Shown here: one piece after another, positions 33,835 to 42,159 of the stretch
Numbering within the stretch: the first letter of the stretch is position 1
Layout of the letters: every line of letters begins with the position of its first letter
Source of the DNA: Oscillospiraceae bacterium
Lineage (GTDB): Bacteria; Bacillota; Clostridia; Oscillospirales; Oscillospiraceae
Direction of reading: 5' to 3'
Assembly (NCBI GenBank): GCA_015067845.1
Contig: SVLT01000007.1
Location: forward strand, 31,509 to 95,508
DNA: 64,000 nucleotides
Notes under the pieces: model-generated
Databases searched by the model: none
Told to the model about the DNA's origin: nothing
Seen by the model: only the letters and a program-made list of their open reading frames with translations
Made by a program: the position numbers and the translations under genes

Positions 33835-35653
33835 TGAAAGAATGGAGTCCGTGCAGAAAAAGCTGCAGCGCAGACGGGTACAATGGACGGCTATAAAGGC
33901 CACAGCCTGCTTGCTGTGTATCTGTCTGTTGGTGGGCGTTCTGCTGCCCCATTTCCGGAATTCGGATGTGTTGGAGCAGTATGCCCAGGATCCGTATTAC
34001 AAGGTCATTGCGGCGATCAACCGGGACTTTCAGCGGAAAGAAGACAGTTGGGAATATTTGCACTGGGAGGATCTGTTCTGGGGTGATGCTTTTTTGGAGG
34101 ATGAATCCGGATCCAGATTTGAGGAGGAACTTGTGTACGCACCCGGTGCAGTACCGGATACCGATACGAGCATCAGCGGAAGTGCAAATTCCTCTGTGGA
34201 GATCACGGATCATCAGGTTGCCGGCGTGCTGGAAGGCGATCTGATCAAGCGCAGCGAAACTCATATCTTCTATCTGAACAATACGCAGTTGGAGATCTAT
34301 GAGATCAACGGCGAGGATACAAAGAAGATCAACACGGTATCTGTGGGAACGAATTGGAATTCTGATTCGGAAATGTACCTTTCCGCGGATGCAAGCCGCC
34401 TGACCGTGATTCAGTCCGGTTATGACGCAGTTTTCAGCGAGACCAAAAAGGAAAGCTATGTGCAGGTTATTTCTCTGGATGTATCCGATCCTGTGAATGT
34501 GACAAATGTCGCATCCTTCTATCTTACCGGCGCGAAGCAGACTTGCCGCATGGTGGATGACCAGCTCATGCTCATCAGCAGATTCTGCATCCAGTACGAA
34601 GTGGATTTTGACGATCCGTCCACATTCCTGCCTCAGTACGGCACACCCGGCAATATGCAGTGCATCCCTGCGGATAACATCGTGATTCCGGACAGACTGA
34701 GCGACCGCTATTATACGGTGGTGACCCTGCTGGACAATAACGACCTGTCCTTGGTGGACACCGGCGCGTTTATGTCCTACTCCGCGGAGCTTTATGTGTC
34801 CAAGGAGCGCATCTATGCCACCCGTAGTTATTCCGGTGAAGAAAAGCTGGACGATAACAAGACCCTTACAAAAGCCATGACGGAAGTTTCCTGCATGGAT
34901 TATGACGAAAACGGCCTGACCCTGGCTGGCTCGTTCAGCGTGGAGGGTACTGTGAAAAATCAGTACAGCATGGATGAGCATGAGGGCGTTTTCCGCATTG
35001 TTACCGGAACGACCCAACGGAAAATGATCAACCACGAAACAGGATATACTTCCGTTCAGGTGGAAGAGCGCAATGCAAACCTGACCTGTTTTGAGGTGGG
35101 GACTTGGGAGCAGCTGGCACAGGCTGCCAAGTTTGCCCCGGAGGGAGAAACCGTGGAATCCGTCCGCTTTGATGGGGATTACGCCTATGTCTGCACCGCT
35201 GTGGTGGTGACGCTGACAGACCCGGTGTTTTTCTTCGACATGACGGATCTTGGAAACATCACCGTCAAGGACACCGGCACCATCGACGGCTATTCCAGCT
35301 CCTTGATCCAGCTGAACGACGGCTTCCTGCTGGGCATCGGCTTTAATGATAACTGGAACATGAAGGTGGAGGTCTATACGGAGTCCGCCGACGGCGTGAA
35401 ACCGGTGTGTGAATATATCTATGAAGGCAGCTTCGCCAGCGAGTACAAGGCCTACTTCATTGACCGGGAGAACAATCTGTTCGGTATCCCGGTGATGGAT
35501 GGCTATGTGCTTTTGCAGTTTGACGGGTACGAACTGAGAGAAATTGCAAAAGCGGATATCGGTGGTTCCTTGAACTTTGTCCGCGGTGTCGTCATTGATC
35601 AGTATCTGTATGTGTGCAGTCCCGGCGCATTTGATGTAGTAAATTTGGCATAA
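33821..35653 (+). CDS. Membrane-anchored beta-propeller domain protein (Beta_propel, PF09826-like), probable sigma partner
   Basis: About 610 residues. A cytoplasmic N-terminus of about 25 residues (MKTYDERMESVQKKLQRRRVQW), one membrane helix (TACLLCICLLVGVLLPHF) and a large outside domain that looks like the secreted beta-propeller family (HQVAGVLEGDLIKRSETHIFYLNNTQLEIYEI, AETVESVRFDGDYAYVCTAV). The start ATG 33821 lies inside the sigma gene. Gene order and the short basic cytoplasmic tail suggest a membrane partner that could hold the sigma factor; no ASD/anti-sigma zinc motif is seen. Confidence 0.88.
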   Translation: MKTYDERMESVQKKLQRRRVQWTAIKATACLLCICLLVGVLLPHFRNSDVLEQYAQDPYYKVIAAINRDFQRKEDSWEYLHWEDLFWGDAFLEDESGSRFEEELVYAPGAVPDTDTSISGSANSSVEITDHQVAGVLEGDLIKRSETHIFYLNNTQLEIYEINGEDTKKINTVSVGTNWNSDSEMYLSADASRLTVIQSGYDAVFSETKKESYVQVISLDVSDPVNVTNVASFYLTGAKQTCRMVDDQLMLISRFCIQYEVDFDDPSTFLPQYGTPGNMQCIPADNIVIPDRLSDRYYTVVTLLDNNDLSLVDTGAFMSYSAELYVSKERIYATRSYSGEEKLDDNKTLTKAMTEVSCMDYDENGLTLAGSFSVEGTVKNQYSMDEHEGVFRIVTGTTQRKMINHETGYTSVQVEERNANLTCFEVGTWEQLAQAAKFAPEGETVESVRFDGDYAYVCTAVVVTLTDPVFFFDMTDLGNITVKDTGTIDGYSSSLIQLNDGFLLGIGFNDNWNMKVEVYTESADGVKPVCEYIYEGSFASEYKAYFIDRENNLFGIPVMDGYVLLQFDGYELREIAKADIGGSLNFVRGVVIDQYLYVCSPGAFDVVNLA

Positions 35654-35728
35654 TGTGATTTTGTCACAGAAGTCCTCCAAATTTTGGGGTAAGATAAGGT
35701 CACAAAACAAAACAAGGAGGACAAAAAG

Positions 35729-36037
35729 ATGTCAGTTCTGAATATTACGAAAGAAAATTTTGAAAATGAAGTTGTAAAAAGCGAAAAGGTGGTCCTGCTG
35801 GACTTCTTCGCATCCTGGTGCGGCCCCTGCCGGATGGTAGGTCCCATCATTGACGAGATCGCCGAGGAAAATGACCACATCGTGGTCGGCAAGGTGGATG
35901 TGGACGCTCAGACGGAGCTTGCAACGCAATTCCAGGTTTACAGCATCCCCACGCTGGTGGTGATGAAGGACGGCAAGGTGCTGACCCAGTCAACCGGCGC
36001 AAAATCCAAGGCGCAGATCCTGGCAATGCTTCCCTAA
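35729..36037 (+). CDS. trxA: Thioredoxin
   Basis: A 102-residue redox protein with active site ASWCGPCRM and the conserved Asp (LLDFFASW) and cis-Pro (YSIPTLVVM). AAGGAGG lies about 10 bp upstream. It is reduced by the thioredoxin reductase encoded 106 bp downstream; a terminator separates the two genes. Confidence 0.97.
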   Translation: MSVLNITKENFENEVVKSEKVVLLDFFASWCGPCRMVGPIIDEIAEENDHIVVGKVDVDAQTELATQFQVYSIPTLVVMKDGKVLTQSTGAKSKAQILAMLP

Positions 36038-36046
36038 AATACCCCT

Positions 36047-36075
36047 AAAGCCCGCTGCCTCGGCAGCGGGCTTTT
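36047..36075 (+). terminator. Terminator after trxA
   Basis: AAAGCCCGCTGC, CTCG, GCAGCGGGCTTTT directly follows trxA. Confidence 0.88.
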
Positions 36076-36143
36076 GTATTGTGACATTATCACGGTAAAG
36101 GTGGCGACACGCGGTTATACTAGTATCAAAAGGAGGTAACACC

Positions 36144-37070
36144 ATGGAAAAGGTTTACGATGTATTGGTATTAGGTGGCGGCCCGGGGGGATATACAGCG
36201 GCGATGTACGCGGCGCGTGCAGGACTCAGCACCTTGGTTTTGGAGCGATTGGCAGCCGGTGGGCAGATGGCGCTGACCCATCAGGTGGACAATTATCCCG
36301 GCTTTGATGAGGGCGTGGACGGCTTCACCCTTGGGATGAAAATGCAGCAGGGCGCGGAGCGCTTTGGTGCGGAGACAGTCTATGCCGATGTGCAGTCCGT
36401 GGAGCTGGAAGGGACGAACAAGAAATTGCATACGGATCAGGGAACATTTTATGGACGTACGGTCATCGTTGCCACCGGGGCGAATCCCAGAAAATTGGGA
36501 CTTCCCATGGAGCAGGAGCTGATGGGCAAGGGCGTTCACTACTGCGCCGCCTGCGACGGGATGTTCTATCGGGGCAAGACGGTCATATTGGTTGGCGGTG
36601 GCAATTCCGCCGTGGCGGATGCGCTGGTACTTTCCCGAGTGGCGGAAAAGGTGATTCTCGTGCACCGCAGAGATACGCTCCGGGCATCCAAAATCTATCA
36701 TGAGCCCTTGGAGCAAACGAAAAACATCGAATTTCGCTGGAACAGCGAGGTGGTTTCCCTGCATCACGGCGATCGCCTGGACGGCGTTACCATTCGCAAC
36801 AAGGTCAGCGGAGAGGAAGAACGCATCGCTTGCGACGGCGTTTTCATCAGTATCGGCAGAGAGCCGGCCACGGCTCTGTTTGCCGGGCAGCTGGAACTGG
36901 ATGAAACGGGATATGTTGTGGCCGGGGAATCCACGAAAACTAACCTGCCCGGTGTGTACGCGGTAGGTGATGTGCGTACCAAGGCGGTGCGACAGATCGT
37001 AACCGCAACGGCGGATGGGGCAGTAGCTGCCCATGAAATTGAAGAATATCTGGCGGCAGCCGTTGTTTAA
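36144..37070 (+). CDS. trxB: Thioredoxin reductase
   Basis: A 308-residue flavoprotein. FAD motif GGGPGGYTAAMYAARAG, redox pair in YCAACDGMFY (CxxC), NADPH motif VGGGNSAVADALVLSRVAEKVILVHRR and the C-terminal VYAVGDVRTKAVRQIVTATADGA. It reduces thioredoxin with NADPH or a ferredoxin-type donor. AAGGAGG precedes the ATG at 36144. The CAACD form (not CATCD) is common in clostridia. Confidence 0.95.
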   Translation: MEKVYDVLVLGGGPGGYTAAMYAARAGLSTLVLERLAAGGQMALTHQVDNYPGFDEGVDGFTLGMKMQQGAERFGAETVYADVQSVELEGTNKKLHTDQGTFYGRTVIVATGANPRKLGLPMEQELMGKGVHYCAACDGMFYRGKTVILVGGGNSAVADALVLSRVAEKVILVHRRDTLRASKIYHEPLEQTKNIEFRWNSEVVSLHHGDRLDGVTIRNKVSGEEERIACDGVFISIGREPATALFAGQLELDETGYVVAGESTKTNLPGVYAVGDVRTKAVRQIVTATADGAVAAHEIEEYLAAAVV

Positions 37071-37119
37071 TGTCGTTTTCTGTGATATAATGTCCCCATA
37101 ATTCACGGGAGGCGAGGAT

Positions 37120-37653
37120 GTGCACTACGCAACCATCAAAAATTGCGACATTGCCAATGGCCCCGGCGTTCGGGTGAGTCTGTTCGTTTCGGGATGCACC
37201 CACCATTGCAAGGGCTGTTTCAATGAAGTGGCATGGGATTTTGAATACGGCACGCCTTTCACGGAGGAAACGGTGCAGACCATTCTGGATATGCTCCGTC
37301 CGGACTATATCCGGGGACTGACCTTGCTGGGCGGCGAGCCATTCGAGCCGCAGAATCAAGGGATGATCGTGGAACTGCTGCGGTGTATCAAAAAGGAAAT
37401 GCCCGGCAAAAGCATTTGGGCCTTTTCCGGGTATCTGTATGAAAAGATCACATCCGGCACTCTGGGAGACTGGGAGATCACAAAGGAATTTCTCAGCTAT
37501 CTGGACGTTTTGGTGGACGGCCCGTTTGTGGAAGAAAAGAAAAATCTGAATTTGCGCTTCCGGGGTTCGGAAAATCAGCGGCTGATCGATGTGGCGAAAT
37601 CACAGCAGGCCGGAACAGTAATTTTATGGGAAGATGAGGGGACGAAAATATGA
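37120..37653 (+). CDS. nrdG: Anaerobic ribonucleotide reductase activating protein
   Basis: A 177-residue radical SAM activase. The iron-sulfur site is CTHHCKGC (CxxxCxxC). NGPGVRVSLFVSGC and GLTLLGGEPFEPQN are family motifs. It puts the glycyl radical on NrdD. GTG 37120 is the start: GGGAGGCGAGGAT lies just upstream, and an ATG at 37118 is in another frame. The usual partner nrdD is not in the window; instead dut overlaps its stop as ATGA, a deoxynucleotide-pool pairing. Confidence 0.94.
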   Translation: MHYATIKNCDIANGPGVRVSLFVSGCTHHCKGCFNEVAWDFEYGTPFTEETVQTILDMLRPDYIRGLTLLGGEPFEPQNQGMIVELLRCIKKEMPGKSIWAFSGYLYEKITSGTLGDWEITKEFLSYLDVLVDGPFVEEKKNLNLRFRGSENQRLIDVAKSQQAGTVILWEDEGTKI

Positions 37654-38087
37654 GCAGTATTGCAGTAAAAAAAGTGAGACCTAATGCCATTTTGCCCACC
37701 TATGGCTCAAATGAGGCAGCCGGGGCGGATCTGTACGCCTGTCTGGATGTGCCTGTGACCATTGGAGCAGGGGAGACAGTATTCATCCCAACGGGCATCG
37801 CCATGGAAGTTCCCAAGGGTTGCGCCGGTCTTGTGTATGCCCGAAGCAGCTTGGGCGCAAAACGGGGTCTTGCACCTGCAAATAAGGTGGGTGTGATCGA
37901 CAGCGACTACCGGGGAGAGATCTCGGTGGTTCTCCATAATCATGGGAAGGTGGAACAGACTGTCGCGCCCGGAGAGCGCATCGCCCAACTGGTGATCACA
38001 CCGGTGCTGATACCGGCCTATGAGGAAGTGGACGAACTGACGGACACTGACCGTGGAAGCGGCGGCTTCGGTTCTACCGGAAAATAA
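37650..38087 (+). CDS. dut: Deoxyuridine 5'-triphosphate nucleotidohydrolase
   Basis: A 145-residue trimeric dUTPase that hydrolyses dUTP to dUMP. Motifs 1-5 are visible: EAAGADLYACLD, YARSSLGAKRGL, NKVGVIDSDYRGE, GERIAQLVI and GSGGFGSTGK. Coupled to nrdG by a 4-bp overlap. Length and motifs are standard. Confidence 0.97.
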   Translation: MSSIAVKKVRPNAILPTYGSNEAAGADLYACLDVPVTIGAGETVFIPTGIAMEVPKGCAGLVYARSSLGAKRGLAPANKVGVIDSDYRGEISVVLHNHGKVEQTVAPGERIAQLVITPVLIPAYEEVDELTDTDRGSGGFGSTGK

Positions 38088-38089
38088 GA

Positions 38090-38116
38090 AAAACGGCTGC
38101 AAACGCAGCCGTTTTT
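38090..38116. terminator. Bidirectional terminator between dut and the PQQ-like protein gene
   Basis: AACGGCTGC, short loop, GCAGCCGTT with A and T runs on both sides; serves both convergent genes. Confidence 0.85.
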
Positions 38117-38119
38117 TGG

Positions 38120-40015
38120 TTAACTGATCTTAATGCCGTATACCTTTTGTCCCCGGGTGCCGATGATCAGCATGTCATTGAAGACAACGGGAGAGGCTTC
38201 CACGTTGGATCCCACATTGATGGTATCCAGGGTGCTTCCAGTCTGACCGTCCAGCAGATGGCAGTTGCCCACGGAGTCGAAAAGGATCACATAGGCATTT
38301 CCGTCCTCGGAATAGACCGCAACGGGAGAGCTCCAACAGTACTTCATGTTCTTCTGCCAAATGACCTCGCCGGTATCGGTGTCCAGCGCAATGGTCGTGC
38401 CCTCGTATTCGCTGGGGGACTTTGCCACATGGAAGATGATCATGCCTTCCAGCTCAGTGCCCTTCTGACCCAACAGCGGGCTGGAGAGGATACCGCCGGA
38501 CACATTCTTGTTGTAAACGATGTCGCCCCAGGAAACTTCCCAGACGATTTCACCGGTAACGGCATTGAGCTTGTACATATAGCAAGTGCCGTCGGAATAC
38601 TCCATGGAAGTACCCAAATAGATATAGCCCTGACCGTCATCGCTCCATTCAAAAACTGCGGTGGCATTCAGGTCGTCCTTGATCTCCTGGGCCCAAACCA
38701 GCTCCATGGTGTTCAGATCCACACAGAAGTAGGTGCCACGGTTATCGCCCACATACAGGTAGTTTTCCACGATGATTGCACTGTTTTCAAAGCCCAGGTC
38801 GTTGCTGGGATTGGTATTCAGATCGGTCATGTACCGGTTAAACACAGGCTTATCCGGATCGATGGAGAGCGTGCCTGCGGCCTTATCATAGTTGGTGTTC
38901 AGCTTGATGGTGTAGATCAGACCGTTCTCGCCGGGCCAGATCAGTGTATCTGTCTCCGCGTCCACAAGGGGAGAGGAGTCGAAAGCACGCCAGGAACGGA
39001 TGTTGAATTCCTTTTCGTAGCCGTATTCGTACATGATGGAGCAGTCGATCAGGCTGATAATATACATCCGAGGCTGTTTCTGTTCCCGGGTACGGTCGCC
39101 GGAGCCAACATACATAATGGGATAGCCTCTGGGATCCAGAGCACCTGCGCCCTTGAAGGCCATGCCAACGAAGAGGGGATCACGGGTATATTCACCGGTT
39201 TCCAGATCGTAGAAGTAAATGTGGCCGTCCAATGTGGCGTAGATCACTTCCACCAAGTCTTTCTTAGCCTTGGCTTCCGGTTTCAGGTTCATAATGGCCT
39301 TGGTTTCCTCGTCCCATTGCACCACCAGGGGCTGGCCAGTCCAGCCGGCACCGGTCCATGCACCGTCACCGGATTTGGGCAGGGCGGAAATGGTCTGTTC
39401 CCATACGGCTGTCAGCTTTTTGTTTGTCACATTGGCCGTGCCGTAGGTGGCGCCGGTACGGTAGTTGTTGCCACGGAATCCGGCAATGCCGGGCAGGCTG
39501 AAATAAGAATCACCGGAGCCGAATTCAATGGCTTCTGCGCGGTTGTAGCTATCCACAAATGAGCCGTTTACATTGATCTCCCACTTTACATTCCAGTTCT
39601 TGGGGTCGGAATTTTCGGTCTTGTGAGGGGTTGCAGGCAGACTGGGTGTCGTAGGCACAGTCGGCGCAGTCGTGGGCGGCACGACAGAGGAAGAGGGGAC
39701 GGAACTGCCATCAGGGGAGGACTGCTGAGAGGAAGAAGGCTGATTTAGCTGAGGATTGTCCAGATTGTTCAGCCGATTGCTGCACAAAATGGTGAAAACC
39801 AGCACTGTAACTACCACCAGATAGACGGGGATGGTCAGCAGCCGCAGCGTTTTTCTCTGGGAACGGGACGGACTGCGCAGACGCATAATTTCCAGAACGA
39901 TGGCTAGCAACGCAACCACGCATAGCAGTACAATGAATAATGTCACAGCGGAACTAAGTGTCTGCTGGACCGCAGATGTGCTCAACATAGGAACCTGAAA
40001 AAACAGATTGTTCAT
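38120..40015 (-). CDS. Secreted PQQ-like beta-propeller protein with two N-terminal membrane helices
   Basis: About 631 residues. Two membrane helices lie at about 20-45 (VTLFIVLLCVVALLAIVLEIM) and 60-82 (LRLLTIPVYLVVVTVLVFTILCS), then a Ser/Pro linker (SSSQQSSPDGSSVPSS). The outside region has PQQ-like blades (LDGHIYFYDLETGEYTRDP, KLNAVTGEIVWEVSW, ALDTDTGEVIWQKNM, LLDGQTGSTLDTINVG). The track start at 40075 is upstream of GGAGAGATCCCC; ATG 40015 fits. No enzyme residues were recognised; it is a scaffold or binding protein of unknown partner. Confidence 0.85.
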   Translation of the reverse strand: MNNLFFQVPMLSTSAVQQTLSSAVTLFIVLLCVVALLAIVLEIMRLRSPSRSQRKTLRLLTIPVYLVVVTVLVFTILCSNRLNNLDNPQLNQPSSSQQSSPDGSSVPSSSVVPPTTAPTVPTTPSLPATPHKTENSDPKNWNVKWEINVNGSFVDSYNRAEAIEFGSGDSYFSLPGIAGFRGNNYRTGATYGTANVTNKKLTAVWEQTISALPKSGDGAWTGAGWTGQPLVVQWDEETKAIMNLKPEAKAKKDLVEVIYATLDGHIYFYDLETGEYTRDPLFVGMAFKGAGALDPRGYPIMYVGSGDRTREQKQPRMYIISLIDCSIMYEYGYEKEFNIRSWRAFDSSPLVDAETDTLIWPGENGLIYTIKLNTNYDKAAGTLSIDPDKPVFNRYMTDLNTNPSNDLGFENSAIIVENYLYVGDNRGTYFCVDLNTMELVWAQEIKDDLNATAVFEWSDDGQGYIYLGTSMEYSDGTCYMYKLNAVTGEIVWEVSWGDIVYNKNVSGGILSSPLLGQKGTELEGMIIFHVAKSPSEYEGTTIALDTDTGEVIWQKNMKYCWSSPVAVYSEDGNAYVILFDSVGNCHLLDGQTGSTLDTINVGSNVEASPVVFNDMLIIGTRGQKVYGIKIS

Positions 40016-40046
40016 GGGGATCTCTCCAATCAGTTTGTTTTTTGCT

Positions 40047-40075
40047 ATTATACCACCGGTTGTCGCTTTTTGCAA
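40047..40075 (-). promoter_or_regulatory. Promoter of the PQQ-like protein gene
   Basis: On the minus strand TTGCAA, 17-bp spacer, TATAAT preceded by TGG (extended -10). Confidence 0.75.
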
Positions 40076-40120
40076 CCACCAAAGAAAGGCAATGCCCCTG
40101 CTTTTGGCAGGGGCGATTGA

Positions 40121-40780
40121 TCAAGATTCAATCAGATCTTCCATACCCTTGCGGTCCGTGAGCTCCACCGTACCCCTGGTGAGCTTCACATAACCCTCGT
40201 TTTGGAAGTAACGAAGCATCCGGGTGACCACTTCCCGGGCTGTACCCAGGTGATTTGCAATGGCCTCGTGGGTGAGCTTCAAAACATCGGAATCCTCCAA
40301 AGCAGCCTCGTCCAACAGGAAATTGGCAAGACGCTTATCCACGCTTTTCCACATGATCTGCTCAATGAGCCACATCACCTCGGAAAAACGGGTGGCCATC
40401 AGCTCGTTGACATAGTTGGCCAAAGGCGCGGATTCTTCCATGATCTTTTTGAAGATGTAGGGTGGGAGGATGAAGACCTCGGACTCCTTTTCCGCAGCGA
40501 TCATAATTTCAAACTGCACGCTGCGCATGACACAGGATGCGGAAAACAGACAAATATCCTGATCCAGCAGGCGGTACAGGGTAATTTCCCGGCCATCCTC
40601 GGACAGAATGTAGGCCCGGAGCTGACCGCTTTTGATGAGAACCAGTCCGGCACAATCGGCAGAGCCGTCATGAAGCACAGCGCCCTTTCCCAGGGTCTTG
40701 GGAACAATGGAGGAAGATACCAGCTGACGCTGAGTCGGGGTCAGCTTATCCCAAATGGGGCATAAGTGTTGAAATTCCAT
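40121..40780 (-). CDS. Crp/Fnr-family transcriptional regulator
   Basis: About 219 residues. N-terminal cyclic-nucleotide-binding-type beta roll (about 20-120, GQLRAYILSEDGREITLYRLLDQDICLFSASC) and C-terminal winged helix (LTHEAIANHLGTAREVVTRMLRYFQNEGYVKLTRG). No Fnr-type Cys cluster at the N-terminus (only one Cys there), so not an oxygen-sensing FNR. AAGGAGG precedes ATG 40780; the longer track start would cover the -10 region. It has its own promoter and its target is unknown. Confidence 0.92.
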   Translation of the reverse strand: MEFQHLCPIWDKLTPTQRQLVSSSIVPKTLGKGAVLHDGSADCAGLVLIKSGQLRAYILSEDGREITLYRLLDQDICLFSASCVMRSVQFEIMIAAEKESEVFILPPYIFKKIMEESAPLANYVNELMATRFSEVMWLIEQIMWKSVDKRLANFLLDEAALEDSDVLKLTHEAIANHLGTAREVVTRMLRYFQNEGYVKLTRGTVELTDRKGMEDLIES

Positions 40781-40804
40781 GATACGCACCTCCTTGACGG
40801 TACA

Positions 40805-40833
40805 AGTGTAGCACATTTTGATGGATAATTCAA
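40805..40833 (-). promoter_or_regulatory. Promoter of the Crp/Fnr regulator
   Basis: On the minus strand TTGAAT, 17-bp spacer, TACACT with TGC before it (extended -10). Confidence 0.65.
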
Positions 40834-40877
40834 GAGAATTCATTGCGTTGAGTTATGTATCGGTACGACAATAACCC

Positions 40878-40906
40878 TTGACAGAAATATCATATTCCGT
40901 TAAAAT
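40878..40906 (+). promoter_or_regulatory. Promoter of tRNA-Arg
   Basis: TTGACA, 17-bp spacer, TAAAAT, ending 12 bp before the tRNA 5' end. Confidence 0.75.
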
Positions 40907-40918
40907 ATCCTGGAATAT

Positions 40919-40995
40919 GCCCCCGTAGCTCACCTGGATAGAGCGTGCGCCTCCTAAGCGCAAGGTAGTGAGTTCGAGTCTCGCCGGGGGTGCCA
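40919..40995 (+). tRNA. tRNA-Arg (anticodon CCT)
   Basis: Acceptor stem GCCCCCG/CGGGGGT (one G-U pair), anticodon stem TGCGC/GCGCA with loop CTCCTAA (anticodon CCT), T arm GAGTTCGAGTCTC and encoded CCA. It is followed by a terminator. Confidence 0.95.
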
Positions 40996-40996
40996 A

Positions 40997-41022
40997 AAAC
41001 GACCCCCATAGGGGTCGTTTTG
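40997..41022 (+). terminator. Terminator after tRNA-Arg
   Basis: AAAACGACCCC, ATA, GGGGTCGTTTT. Confidence 0.85.
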
Positions 41023-41123
41023 CATTTCCAAGAGGCTCGAAAGCCTTAATGCAACGCGGACGAGCGTTGCTCGCGACGGCTTGACGGAGCGAAACAGCAA
41101 TCTGCGCTGTGCGCAGATGCAAA

Positions 41124-41146
41124 CGAGTCTCGCCGGGGTGCCAAAA
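41124..41146 (+). repeat. Duplicated tRNA-Arg 3' end
   Basis: A 23-base copy of the tRNA-Arg 3' end (from CGAGTCTCGCC through TGCCAAAA) with a single G missing, about 150 bp downstream of the original. It is followed immediately by another terminator hairpin. This is the layout left by a site-specific integration or imprecise loss of an element. Confidence 0.75.
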
Positions 41147-41175
41147 TCCCAGCACCAATCGGTGCTGGGATTTTG
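41144..41175. terminator. Bidirectional terminator behind the tRNA-Arg remnant
   Basis: AAAATCCCAGCACC, AATC, GGTGCTGGGATTTT; it closes the minus-strand amidohydrolase gene as well. Confidence 0.85.
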
Positions 41176-41178
41176 TTA

Positions 41179-42078
41179 TTATGCTTGAAGGTCAAGAAGC
41201 TTTGCTGCGTTGTCCCAGCAGATCTTGCGGTAAACTTCCTGACTGATCGCGCCGGTATCGGCAAGATCCTGCAAAAACTGGGCGAATTTCAGATGGAAGG
41301 TGGCATCCGGGCTGCAAAGATCACAGCCGAAGTAAATACGGTCAGCAAACTCTGTGATGAAGGATGCAGCATATTCCGGATCACGCATCAGGGCGTTGCT
41401 GCCGCTGCCGGCGGACAGATCGCAGTACAGATTTCCGTATTCCCGCATCAGTTTCGGCATGCGACCCTCAATGACCTTGCCCGTGGGATATCCATTCCGC
41501 TGCGCCGGATCATATTCTCCTATCTCAGACCAAAAGGAAGCGGAATGGCCGATCAGCTTCAAATTGGGATGCTTTTTCAGCATTTTCTCGATTCTGGGCA
41601 GACCGGGATCATCGATAATGCCATAGTAACCGTCCGGCTTTGGCGCAATATGTATCAGCACAGGCATATCGCAAGCTGCGCAGTGATAGAACATATTGTC
41701 CATTTTTGGATCGTCCGCATAGAGGTTGCTGGTGATTTCACCAACACCCCTGGCACCTAGTTTTTTATAATGCTCAATCAGGCAGGAAAGATCAGAATCC
41801 GAAAGATTTCTCTCACAGCGGGGATCGATGCTGCAAAACCAAGAGAAACGGTCGGGATACTGAGTGGCGAGCCAATGACATTCCTCGGGGGTGACCAGCG
41901 TCCGCCGGGCTTCCAGCGAAACGAGCGGCAACAAAACACCGTGCTGCACATTGATCTCATCCCACATTCGAAATTGGTCCTCAACGCTCAAAAGGGGTTT
42001 GCCGGATCCTCGTAATGGAGGACTTGTATTGGGCCACATGGTCACATGAGAATGAATATCGATTTTTTTAGCGAACAT
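41179..42078 (-). CDS. Amidohydrolase-family (TIM-barrel metal hydrolase) protein
   Basis: About 299 residues with the metal-binding start KKIDIHSHVTMWP (HxH), a catalytic-region His in LKLIGHSASFWSE, and a late Asp in RIYFGCDLCSPD. This is the amidohydrolase-related family PF04909, with members that decarboxylate or hydrolyse small aromatic or lactone substrates. AAAGGATG precedes ATG 42078. The upstream AraC regulator on the same strand (82 bp gap) probably controls it. The actual substrate cannot be told. Confidence 0.85.
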   Translation of the reverse strand: MFAKKIDIHSHVTMWPNTSPPLRGSGKPLLSVEDQFRMWDEINVQHGVLLPLVSLEARRTLVTPEECHWLATQYPDRFSWFCSIDPRCERNLSDSDLSCLIEHYKKLGARGVGEITSNLYADDPKMDNMFYHCAACDMPVLIHIAPKPDGYYGIIDDPGLPRIEKMLKKHPNLKLIGHSASFWSEIGEYDPAQRNGYPTGKVIEGRMPKLMREYGNLYCDLSAGSGSNALMRDPEYAASFITEFADRIYFGCDLCSPDATFHLKFAQFLQDLADTGAISQEVYRKICWDNAAKLLDLQA

Positions 42079-42159
42079 TTTAGAATCATCCTTTCTGTCC
42101 ATTATGATCCAAGTAAGTATAGTACTCAGAAATGATGCGGCAAATGGAGTATTTTGCCA

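Noticed and set aside
33815-35710. 631-residue minus-strand open frame
   Set aside because: Antisense of the beta-propeller protein and it would run across the trxA leader.
37118-37140. ATG start for nrdG at 37118
   Set aside because: It is in another frame; the protein frame begins at the overlapping GTG 37120.
40121-40780. FNR-type oxygen sensor
   Set aside because: The Crp/Fnr protein lacks the N-terminal Cys cluster expected for FNR.
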